Shown piece by piece: positions 32,773 to 40,303 of a stretch of 64,000 bases of DNA. Below the pieces are notes generated by a model. It did no database searches and was not told the origin of the DNA. It was given only the letters and a program-made list of their open reading frames with translations. The translations under genes and the position numbers were made by a program. The stretch comes from Nonomuraea wenchangensis (lineage in GTDB: Bacteria; Actinomycetota; Actinomycetes; Streptosporangiales; Streptosporangiaceae), in assembly GCF_900111685.1 (NCBI RefSeq), contig NZ_FOHX01000011.1, positions 62,001 to 126,000 of the forward strand. The letters run 5' to 3'. Position 1 is the first letter of the stretch, and every line of letters begins with the position of its first letter.

Positions 32773-33651
32773 GTGCTGTCTCGGAAGGGCTATTCACAGG
32801 AGCTCGCGGAAAAGGCGCGCCGGGAGAACTTCCCGGTGGCCTCGCGACTGCTGCCGCGTCGGCACCGCGACCACCTCATGGCCGTGTACGGCTTCGCGCG
32901 CTCCGTGGACGACGTCGGCGACGAGGAGCCTCCCGGTGACCGGCTGCGCCTGCTGGACGAGTTCGAGGCCGATCTGGCACGGCTCTACGACGGGCAGGCC
33001 ACGCGGCTGCGGCCGGTCCGGGCGCTGGCCCGTACCGTCAGGGAGTGCTCGATCCCGGCCGAGCCGTTCCGCCGCCTCATCGAGGCCAACCGGCGTGACC
33101 AGTCGGTCACCCGCTACGAGACCTTCGACGACCTGCTCGGCTACTGCGAGCTCTCGGCGAACCCGGTCGGCCGGCTCGTGCTGCACGTGTTCGGGGAGGT
33201 GAGCGAGCCCCGCCTGGCCCTGTCGGACCGCGTGTGCTCGGCGCTGCAGATCATCGAGCACTGCCAGGACGTGGGCGAGGACCACCGGCGCGGGCGCGTC
33301 TACCTGCCGCAGGAGGACCTGCGGCGGGCCGGCTGCCCGGCCGGCCATCTCGCGGCGCCGGCCACCTCGCCGCAGTTGCGCGCGGTGGTGGCCGTGCAGG
33401 CCGCGCGGGCCGCGAAGCTGCTGATCGAGGGTGAGGCGATCGTCGCCTCGCTGGCCGGTTTCGCCCGTACGGCGGTGGCGGGCTACGTCGCGGGAGGCCA
33501 CGCGACCCTGGCCGCGCTGGACGGCGCCCGCTACGACGTCCTGGGCCGTGCCGTCCGCCCGCGCCGCCTGCGCCTGCTCACGGAGTGGGCGCGGGTCCTC
33601 ATGACCACGAGACCGTCCGACACGGCGCTCCAACGCCTTCCGTCGGCATGA
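32773..33651 (+). CDS. hpnC: Hydroxysqualene synthase HpnC
   Basis: A 292-residue squalene-synthase-fold enzyme that converts presqualene diphosphate to hydroxysqualene. Motifs: ENFPVASRLLP at the start (typical of HpnC), first Asp motif ARSVDDVGDE, second motif EHCQDVGEDHRRGRVYLP. GTG 32773 is chosen because it directly precedes the conserved start (LSRKGYSQELAEKARREN) and fits a leaderless promoter; an ATG reading from 32701 would begin inside the operator palindrome. Its stop overlaps a possible hpnE start (ATGA at 33648). It leads the main hopanoid operon. Confidence 0.93.
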   Translation: MLSRKGYSQELAEKARRENFPVASRLLPRRHRDHLMAVYGFARSVDDVGDEEPPGDRLRLLDEFEADLARLYDGQATRLRPVRALARTVRECSIPAEPFRRLIEANRRDQSVTRYETFDDLLGYCELSANPVGRLVLHVFGEVSEPRLALSDRVCSALQIIEHCQDVGEDHRRGRVYLPQEDLRRAGCPAGHLAAPATSPQLRAVVAVQAARAAKLLIEGEAIVASLAGFARTAVAGYVAGGHATLAALDGARYDVLGRAVRPRRLRLLTEWARVLMTTRPSDTALQRLPSA

Positions 33652-35036
33652 GGGGCCGCGATGAGGTCCGGCCTTCCCCTGGGACGCCTCCGATGAGGCC
33701 CCGATCGGACTCCGAGCCGGTGGCGGTGATCGGCGGCGGCCTGGCCGGCATCTCGGCGGCCATCGCGCTCACCGAGGCCGGTTGCCGCGTGACGCTGTAC
33801 GAGGCCCGCCCGAGGCTGGGCGGCGCCGCCTGCTCCTTCCAGCGCGACGGGATGACGGTGGACAACGGCCAGCACGTCTTCCTCCGCTGCTGCACTGCCT
33901 ACCGCGGACTGCTCGAACGCATCGGCGGCACCGGGCTGGTGGACCTGCAGAGCCGGTTCGACGTGCGGGTGCTGAGCGCGGCGGGCCGGTCCGGGCGGCT
34001 GCGCCGGGCCGCGCTGCCCGGCCCGTTGCACTTCGTGCCCGCCCTCGCGGGCTACCGCCTGCTCCGTCCCGGCGACCGGGTCCGCGCTCTGCGCGGCTCC
34101 ATCGCGCTGAGCAGGCTCGATCCGGCCGATCCCGTCCTCGACGAGGTGACGTTCGGGAGCTGGCTCGCCGAGCACGGCCAGCGGGCCCCGGCCCGGCAGG
34201 CGCTCTGGGACCTGCTCGCGGTGGCGGCGCTGAACACGGGGGTCGAGGAGGCCGCGCTCGGCCCGGCGGTGAAGGTGTTCAAGACCGCGCTGCTCGGCCG
34301 GCCGGACGCCGCGGACCTCGGCATCCCGCTGGTTCCGCTCGGCGAGCTGCACGACACCGCCGCCAGGGCGGCCATCGTCCGGCGCGGCGGCGACGTACGG
34401 GTGGGGGCCAAGGTCAGCGCCATCGAGCCGGGGCCGGCCGTCGTCGTGGACGGCGCCAGGATCAGGGCGTCGGCGGTCATCGTGGCCACCCGCCACGAGC
34501 AGGCCGCGAAGCTGGTGCCCCTGGACGCGGCGCCCGGCAGGGACACGTGGAACGCCCTGGACGCGAGCCCGATCATCAACGTGCACGCCGTCTACGACCG
34601 GCCGGTCATGCCGGCGCCGTTCGTCGCGGTCACGGACTCGCCGGTGCAGTGGGTGTTCGACAAGACCCGCGTCGCGGGCCTGCGCCGGGGCCAGTACCTC
34701 GCGGTGTCCGTGTCGGTCGCGGACACCTGGATCGACCGGCCGACCGCGGACCTGCGCGAGGTGTTCGTCCCCGCGCTGCGAGCGGTTCTTCCCGCCACGC
34801 GCGGGGCCCGGCTGACCGACTTCTTCGTCACCAGAGAGCGGCGCGCGACGTTCCGCCAGGCACCCGGCAGCGGGGCGCTCCGCCCGCGCAGCACCACCCA
34901 CTGGCCCGGCCTCTACCTCGCCGGCGCCTGGACCGACACCGGCTGGCCCGACACCATGGAAGGGGCCGTACGCAGTGGACTGCATGCGGCCGGCCTGGTC
35001 AGGCGGCACCTGCGACGTCAGGAGACGACGCCATGA
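33648..35036 (+). CDS. hpnE: Hydroxysqualene dehydroxylase HpnE
   Basis: A 462-residue FAD-dependent amine-oxidase-fold enzyme that reduces hydroxysqualene to squalene. N-terminal FAD motif VAVIGGGLAGISAAIAL and the RPRLGGAACSF loop; the HpnE-typical NGQHVFLRCC stretch (about residue 80), WDLLAVAALNT, and the C-terminal FAD segment LYLAGAWTDTGWPDTMEGAVRSG (in parts). ATG 33648 overlaps the hpnC stop; ATG 33693, only seven residues before the FAD strand, is equally possible. It overlaps the prenyl synthase start by 4 nt. Confidence 0.93.
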   Translation: MRGRDEVRPSPGTPPMRPRSDSEPVAVIGGGLAGISAAIALTEAGCRVTLYEARPRLGGAACSFQRDGMTVDNGQHVFLRCCTAYRGLLERIGGTGLVDLQSRFDVRVLSAAGRSGRLRRAALPGPLHFVPALAGYRLLRPGDRVRALRGSIALSRLDPADPVLDEVTFGSWLAEHGQRAPARQALWDLLAVAALNTGVEEAALGPAVKVFKTALLGRPDAADLGIPLVPLGELHDTAARAAIVRRGGDVRVGAKVSAIEPGPAVVVDGARIRASAVIVATRHEQAAKLVPLDAAPGRDTWNALDASPIINVHAVYDRPVMPAPFVAVTDSPVQWVFDKTRVAGLRRGQYLAVSVSVADTWIDRPTADLREVFVPALRAVLPATRGARLTDFFVTRERRATFRQAPGSGALRPRSTTHWPGLYLAGAWTDTGWPDTMEGAVRSGLHAAGLVRRHLRRQETTP

Positions 35037-36040
35037 CCCTGACCCTGCCGGCCGCGGAGGCCGCCCGCGAGCTCGTGGAGCCGGTGCTGCGCGAGGCCGT
35101 CGGCCGTCTCGACCCGCTCTCCGCGCGCGTCGCCCGCTACCACTTCGGCTGGGCCGACGACCAAGGCGCTGCGAGCGGCGGCGGGAAGGCGCTGCGGCCG
35201 ACGCTCGCGGTGCTGTCGGGCCGGGCGGCGGGAGCGGACGTCGAGCGGTGCCTGCCCGCCGCCGCGGCGGTGGAGCTGGTGCACGCGTTCTCGCTCCTGC
35301 ACGACGACGTCATGGACGACGACCCGGTACGCCGGCACCGCCCGGCCGCCTGGACCGTCTTCGGCCGCCCGCATGCGCTGCTCTGCGGCAACGCGCTGCT
35401 CACCCTGGCCGGGGAGCTCCTGCTGGAACAGGGGACGCCCGGCGGCGCGGCCGCGGCCCGCGCGCTCAACGAGGCCGTGCTCTCGCTCGTGGCGGGCCAG
35501 GCCCTCGATCTGGAGTTCCAGGACCGCGACGACGTGACGAGGGAGGAGTGCCTGCGCATGTCGCGGTGCAAGACCGCCTCGCTGCTCGCCTGCGCCTGCT
35601 CGATCGGCGTCACGGCGGCCGGCGGCCCCGCGCGGCTGGCCGACGCCCTGGCCGCGTTCGGCACCGAGGCGGGCCTGGCCTTCCAGCTGGCCGACGACCT
35701 GCTCGGCATCTGGGGCAGCACCGAGGCGACGGGCAAGCCGGTGCTCGCCGATCTGCGGACCCGCAAGAAGAGCCTGCCCGTGGTCGCCGCGCTCACCGGC
35801 CCGACGGCGGCCGGCCGCCGGCTCGCCGAGCTGCTGGCCCGGCCCGAACCGCTCACGGAGTCCGACCTGCGCGACGCCGCCCGCCTGGTCGAGGAGGCGG
35901 GCGGGCGGGCGTGGGCCGAGGCGGAGGCCGGGCGGCGCCTCGACGCGGCGACCCGGTGCCTCGACGACGCCGACCTGCCTGCGGACGTACGAGCTGAATT
36001 CCTGCACCTCGCCCGATTCATCGCATCCAGGGACCACTGA
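35033..36040 (+). CDS. Polyprenyl (probably farnesyl) diphosphate synthase
   Basis: A 335-residue trans-prenyltransferase. First aspartate-rich motif D91-D92-V-M-D95 (LLHDDVMDDDPVRR) and second at D221 (FQLADDLLGIW), with GKALRPTLAVL as the pyrophosphate region. The phenylalanine five residues before the first motif suggests a short product, consistent with farnesyl diphosphate for squalene synthesis. It is embedded between hpnE and shc with an ATGA overlap upstream and one base before shc, as in other actinobacterial hopanoid clusters. Confidence 0.92.
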   Translation: MTLTLPAAEAARELVEPVLREAVGRLDPLSARVARYHFGWADDQGAASGGGKALRPTLAVLSGRAAGADVERCLPAAAAVELVHAFSLLHDDVMDDDPVRRHRPAAWTVFGRPHALLCGNALLTLAGELLLEQGTPGGAAAARALNEAVLSLVAGQALDLEFQDRDDVTREECLRMSRCKTASLLACACSIGVTAAGGPARLADALAAFGTEAGLAFQLADDLLGIWGSTEATGKPVLADLRTRKKSLPVVAALTGPTAAGRRLAELLARPEPLTESDLRDAARLVEEAGGRAWAEAEAGRRLDAATRCLDDADLPADVRAEFLHLARFIASRDH

Positions 36041-36041
36041 C

Positions 36042-37922
36042 ATGACGACTCTTGAGACCAGGAACGTGCTCACCGGAGCCGAGCACGCCCTTCAGAGCGC
36101 CTGCGACCACCTGCTGGGCCTGCGGTCCCCGGAGGGCTGGTGGAAGGGCGAGCTGCAGACCAACGTGACCATGGACGCCGAGGACCTGCTGCTGCGGCAG
36201 TTCCTCGGCATCCGCACCGAGCAGGACACCGCGGAGGCCGGCCGGTGGATCCGCTCGCAGCAGCGGGCCGACGGCACCTGGGCCAACTTCCACGAAGGGC
36301 CCGCCGACCTGTCCACCACCGTCGAGGCGTACGCCGCGCTGCGGCTGGCCGGCGACCCGCCCGACGCGGCGCACATGCGCGCCGCCCGCGGCCAGATCCT
36401 GGACATGGGCGGCATCGAGGCGAGCCGGGTGTTCACGCGGATCTGGCTGGCGCTGTTCGGGGAGTGGCCGTGGCGGCGGCTGCCGGTCATGCCGCCCGAG
36501 CTGATGTTCCTCCCGTCGTGGTTCCCGCTGAACGTCTACGACTGGGCCTGCTGGGCCAGGCAGACGATCGTGCCGCTGACCGTCGTGACGGCGTACCGGC
36601 CGGTGCGCGGGCTGCCGTTCGACCTGGCCGAGCTGCGCACCGGACGGGAGCCGGACCGGGCCGCCGGCGGAGGCTGGGAGCGGGCCTTCGGCGTCCTCGA
36701 CAGGGCGCTGCACCGCTACGAGCGGCGCCCTTCGCCGGTGCTGCGCCGGGCCGCTCTGAGGCGCGCCGTCGACTGGATCGTCGCCCGTCAGGAGGCCGAC
36801 GGCTCCTGGGGCGGCATCCAGCCCCCGTGGGTCTACTCGGTGATGGCGCTCCACCTCGCCGGCTATCGGCTCGACCATCCGGTGATGACCAAGGCGATCA
36901 AGGGACTCGACCGGTTCACCATCCGGGACGAGAGCGGACGCCGGCTGGAGGCGTGCCAGTCCCCCGTCTGGGACACCGCGCTGGCGGTCAACGCCCTGCT
37001 CGACGCCGGCACTCCCGCCGACCACCCGGCCGTCACCGGAGCCGCCGACTGGCTGCTGCGCGAGGAGATCACCACGACGGGCGACTGGGCCGTACGCAGG
37101 CCCGGCCTGCCGCCGGGCGGATGGGCGTTCGAGTTCGACAACGACGGCTATCCCGACATCGACGACACCGCGGAGGTGATCCTGGCGCTGCGCAGGCTGG
37201 ACGTCCCCGGCGTGCGGCCGGCGATCGAGCGCGGGGTCCGGTGGATGGCCGGCATGGCGAGCTCCGACGGCGGCTTCGGGGCGTTCGACGCCGACAACGA
37301 CCGCATGCTCTGCACCAAGCTGCCCTTCTGCGACTTCGGCGCGGTGATCGACCCTCCGTCCGCCGACGTCACCGCGCACGTCGTCGAGGCCCTGGCCAAG
37401 GAGCGGCCCCGCTCCCCCGAGCTGCGCAGAGGCGTGGTCTGGCTGCTCAGGGCACAGGAACGGGACGGCTCGTGGTTCGGCCGGTGGGGCGCCAACCACG
37501 TCTACGGCACCGGCGCCGTCGTGCCTGCCCTCGTCGCCGCCGGGGTCAACCCGGGACATTCCTCCATACGCCGCGCCGTCGCCTGGCTGGAACGACACCA
37601 GAACGACGACGGCGGATGGGGAGAGGACCTGCGCTCCTACCGCGACCCCGCCTGGATCGGCCGGGGCGCCTCGACGGCCTCGCAGACCGCCTGGGCGCTG
37701 CTGGCCCTGCTGGCCGCCGGCGAACGCTCGCCCGCCGTGGAGAACGGGGTGCGCTGGCTCGTCGAGCACCAGCGGCCAGACGGCAACTGGGACGAGCCGT
37801 ACTTCACGGGCACCGGCTTCCCCGGCGACTTCTACATCAACTACCACCTCTACCGGCTCGTCTTCCCGATCAGCGCCCTCGGGCGTTATCTGCGCCGCGA
37901 CACCCCTCCGGACGTCCGATGA
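36042..37922 (+). CDS. shc: Squalene-hopene cyclase
   Basis: A 626-residue class II triterpene cyclase that turns squalene into hopene at the inner membrane face. The catalytic acid motif is D372-I-D374-D375 (YPDIDDTAE). Multiple QW repeats are visible, for example QEADGSWGG near residue 255 and QRPDGNWDEPYF near the end. The membrane-channel hydrophobic region is VYDWACWARQTIVPLTVV. Length matches bacterial SHC (~630-650). It overlaps hpnG (ATGA), so cyclisation and side-chain remodelling are coupled. Confidence 0.97.
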   Translation: MTTLETRNVLTGAEHALQSACDHLLGLRSPEGWWKGELQTNVTMDAEDLLLRQFLGIRTEQDTAEAGRWIRSQQRADGTWANFHEGPADLSTTVEAYAALRLAGDPPDAAHMRAARGQILDMGGIEASRVFTRIWLALFGEWPWRRLPVMPPELMFLPSWFPLNVYDWACWARQTIVPLTVVTAYRPVRGLPFDLAELRTGREPDRAAGGGWERAFGVLDRALHRYERRPSPVLRRAALRRAVDWIVARQEADGSWGGIQPPWVYSVMALHLAGYRLDHPVMTKAIKGLDRFTIRDESGRRLEACQSPVWDTALAVNALLDAGTPADHPAVTGAADWLLREEITTTGDWAVRRPGLPPGGWAFEFDNDGYPDIDDTAEVILALRRLDVPGVRPAIERGVRWMAGMASSDGGFGAFDADNDRMLCTKLPFCDFGAVIDPPSADVTAHVVEALAKERPRSPELRRGVVWLLRAQERDGSWFGRWGANHVYGTGAVVPALVAAGVNPGHSSIRRAVAWLERHQNDDGGWGEDLRSYRDPAWIGRGASTASQTAWALLALLAAGERSPAVENGVRWLVEHQRPDGNWDEPYFTGTGFPGDFYINYHLYRLVFPISALGRYLRRDTPPDVR

Positions 37923-38557
37923 CCGGCCTGCTCATCTGTGCCGCGCTCGGCATCGAGGCCCACGCGATCAGGCGCGGCCTGCCGGCTCACCTGACGGACG
38001 TCAGGGTGGTCGCCATCGGGATCGGCCCGCGCCGGGCCGCCCGCGCGGCCGAGCGGCTGCACGGGCAGAGGGCGGTCGCCGTCGTGGGCTTCGGCGGCGC
38101 CGTCGCCGCCAGCCTCCGGCCGGGCGACGTCCTGGTGGCGGACGAGATCCGGTACAGGGGACGCGTTCATCCCTGTCCCTGGGCCGCCCTGCTCGCCGAG
38201 GAGCTGGCCCGTGCCGGCCTGCCCGCGAGGGTCGGGCCGCTGCTCACCGTCGATCACCTCGTCAGGGGCGCCGAACGCCGTCGCCTCGCCGGTCAGGGCG
38301 TGCAGGCCGTGGACATGGAGAGCGGGCCCCTGGCCCGCGCCGCCGCGGACCGGCCGCTCGCCGCCCTACGGGTCATCGTCGACGCGCCGCGGGCGCCGCT
38401 GCTGCGCCCGGCGACGCTGGCCCGTGGCCTCGCCGCGCGCCGCACGCTCGCCGCCGTCGGACCCGTCCTGGTGCGCTGGGCGGCGGCCGCCGGCCCGCAC
38501 CGGACCATCGCCCAGGAATCCGTGCCCTTCCCGCTACTGAAGGAACCGCTGACATGA
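37919..38557 (+). CDS. hpnG: Adenosylhopane nucleosidase/phosphorylase HpnG
   Basis: A 212-residue PNP/UDP-family nucleoside phosphorylase. The AALGIEAHAIRRGL start, VVGFGGAVAASLRPGDVLVADEI centre and the VDMES motif (residues 131-135, substrate glutamate) are typical. HpnG removes adenine from adenosylhopane to give ribosylhopane, on the way to bacteriohopanetetrol. It overlaps shc upstream and hpnH downstream by 4 nt each. The sequence is shorter than standalone MTA/SAH nucleosidases, as expected for HpnG. Confidence 0.92.
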   Translation: MTGLLICAALGIEAHAIRRGLPAHLTDVRVVAIGIGPRRAARAAERLHGQRAVAVVGFGGAVAASLRPGDVLVADEIRYRGRVHPCPWAALLAEELARAGLPARVGPLLTVDHLVRGAERRRLAGQGVQAVDMESGPLARAAADRPLAALRVIVDAPRAPLLRPATLARGLAARRTLAAVGPVLVRWAAAAGPHRTIAQESVPFPLLKEPLT

Positions 38558-39558
38558 CGATCCCGCTTCGGCAAAGCCTGCGCATCGGCGGCTACATCCT
38601 CGGCCAGCGGCTCAGGGGACGGTCCAAGTTCCCGCTGCTGGTGGAGCTGGAGCCGCTGTTCGCGTGCAACCTCAAATGCGCCGGCTGCGGCAAGATCCAG
38701 CACCCCGCCGACGTGCTGAGACGACGGATGCCGGTGGACCAGGCCGTCGCGGCCATCGAGGAGTGCGGCGCGCCCATGGTCTCGATCGCCGGCGGCGAGC
38801 CGCTCATGCACCCGCAGATCGGCGAGCTGGTCCGCCGCCTCGTCGCCATGAAGAAGTACGTCTTCCTGTGCACGAACGCCCTGCTGATCCCCAAGAAGAT
38901 CGACGAGTTCGAGCCTTCCCGGTACTTCGCCTGGACGGTGCACATCGACGGCGTCCGCGAACGGCACGACGCGGCGGTGTGCAAGGAGGGCGTCTTCGAC
39001 GAGGCGGTCGCCGCCGTGCGCGAGTGCCAGCGGCGCGGCTTCCGGGTGACGACGAACACGACGTTCTTCTCCTCCGACAGCCCGCAGACCGTCATCGAGG
39101 TGCTCGACTACCTCAACGACGACCTGGCCGTGGACCAGATGATGATCTCGCCCGCGTACGCGTACGAGAAGGCGCCCGTACAGGATCGGTTCATGGGCGT
39201 GCGGGAGACGCGCGAGCTGTTCCGGGAGGCGTTCAAGGGCGGGAGGCGGCGCCGCTGGCGGTTCAACCACTCGCCGCTGTTCCTGGACTTCCTGGAGGGC
39301 CTGACGGAGCTTCCTTGCACGGCCTGGGCGATCCCGTCGTACTCGCTGTTCGGCTGGCAGCGGCCGTGCTACCTGATGGCCGACGGGTACACGCAGACCT
39401 ACCGCGAGCTGATCGAGGAGACCGACTGGTCGGCCTACGGCCGGGGCCGCGACCCGCGGTGCGACAACTGCATGGCGCACTGCGGGTACGAGCCCACCGC
39501 CGTCCTCGCCACGCTCGGCTCGCTGAAGGAGTCGCTCCGGGCCATCAGGAGCGGCTGA
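38554..39558 (+). CDS. hpnH: Adenosylhopane synthase HpnH, radical SAM
   Basis: A 334-residue radical SAM enzyme that adds the 5'-deoxyadenosyl radical to diploptene. Cluster motif C38-x3-C42-x2-C45 (CNLKCAGC), the IAGGEPLMHP SAM-glycine motif, and a C-terminal cysteine set (DNCMAHCGYEP) near residue 312. The HpnH-typical VHIDGVRERHDAAVCKEG stretch is present. It ends the hopanoid operon. No hpnO, hpnI, hpnJ, ispG or dxs follows; instead an oppositely oriented SDR group begins 8 bp later. Confidence 0.95.
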   Translation: MTIPLRQSLRIGGYILGQRLRGRSKFPLLVELEPLFACNLKCAGCGKIQHPADVLRRRMPVDQAVAAIEECGAPMVSIAGGEPLMHPQIGELVRRLVAMKKYVFLCTNALLIPKKIDEFEPSRYFAWTVHIDGVRERHDAAVCKEGVFDEAVAAVRECQRRGFRVTTNTTFFSSDSPQTVIEVLDYLNDDLAVDQMMISPAYAYEKAPVQDRFMGVRETRELFREAFKGGRRRRWRFNHSPLFLDFLEGLTELPCTAWAIPSYSLFGWQRPCYLMADGYTQTYRELIEETDWSAYGRGRDPRCDNCMAHCGYEPTAVLATLGSLKESLRAIRSG

Positions 39559-39565
39559 GCGCGGG

Positions 39566-40303
39566 TCAGCCGAAGCGCCGCGCGAGCAGCCGGAACGGGC
39601 CGGGGGCCGCGCCGCGCAGCCTGGCCGGCAGCCTGAGCCAGCCCGGCACGAACGACTCAGGCCGGCCGTGCAGGATCGCCGCCACGACGGCCCGTGCCAC
39701 CCGCTCGGGCGGGATCGGCGCCGGCCGGCCGCGCGTGTACGGGGCGCCGCGCCGCACGAAGAAGGGCGTGTCCACCACGCCGGGCAGCAGCACGGACACG
39801 CCGACGCCCGGCGCGTGGTGCAGCTCGTGGCGCAGGCCCTCCGCGAAGACCATCAGCCCTGCCTTCGTGGCCGAGTAGACCGCCTCGCGCGCCACGCCCA
39901 CCGCTCCCGCGATGGAGGCCACGAACACGACGTGCCCGCGGCCCGCCGTCAGCATCCCGGGGAGCAGCAGCCGCGTCAGGGCGATCGGCGCGGCGAGGTT
40001 GACGGCGAGCAGCCGCTCGGCGCTGCCGGCCGGCATCTCCACGAACGACCCGGCCCACCCCACCCCGGCGTTGTTGACCAGGACGTCCACGTGGCCGGCC
40101 CGCGTGGCGAGCTCGCCGGCCTCCGTGGCGACGTCGCACACCACCATGTTCCCGCCGGTCGCCGCGGCGACGGCCGCGAGGCGTTCGCGGTCGCGTCCCG
40201 CCAGCGTCAGCCGGGCGCCGGTGCCCGCCAGCGCGTGCGCGGTGGCGGCGCCGATCCCCGAGGAGGCCCCGGTGATCAGCACGTGGGCGTCCGCGAGCCT
40301 CAT
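39566..40303 (-). CDS. SDR-family oxidoreductase
   Basis: A 245-residue short-chain dehydrogenase. VLITGASSGIGAATA cofactor motif, NNAGVGWAG near residue 78, serine of FVASIAG near 131 and YSATK near 145, followed by VLLPGVVDTPFF, typical of the SDR group acting on lipids and other bulky ketones (SDR SADR-like). LAGRDRER at the second strand favours NADP(H). Its start overlaps the end of the FAD/Fe-S oxidoreductase (ATGA), so it belongs to the leftward operon, not to hopanoid synthesis. Substrate unknown. Confidence 0.9.
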   Translation of the reverse strand: MRLADAHVLITGASSGIGAATAHALAGTGARLTLAGRDRERLAAVAAATGGNMVVCDVATEAGELATRAGHVDVLVNNAGVGWAGSFVEMPAGSAERLLAVNLAAPIALTRLLLPGMLTAGRGHVVFVASIAGAVGVAREAVYSATKAGLMVFAEGLRHELHHAPGVGVSVLLPGVVDTPFFVRRGAPYTRGRPAPIPPERVARAVVAAILHGRPESFVPGWLRLPARLRGAAPGPFRLLARRFG

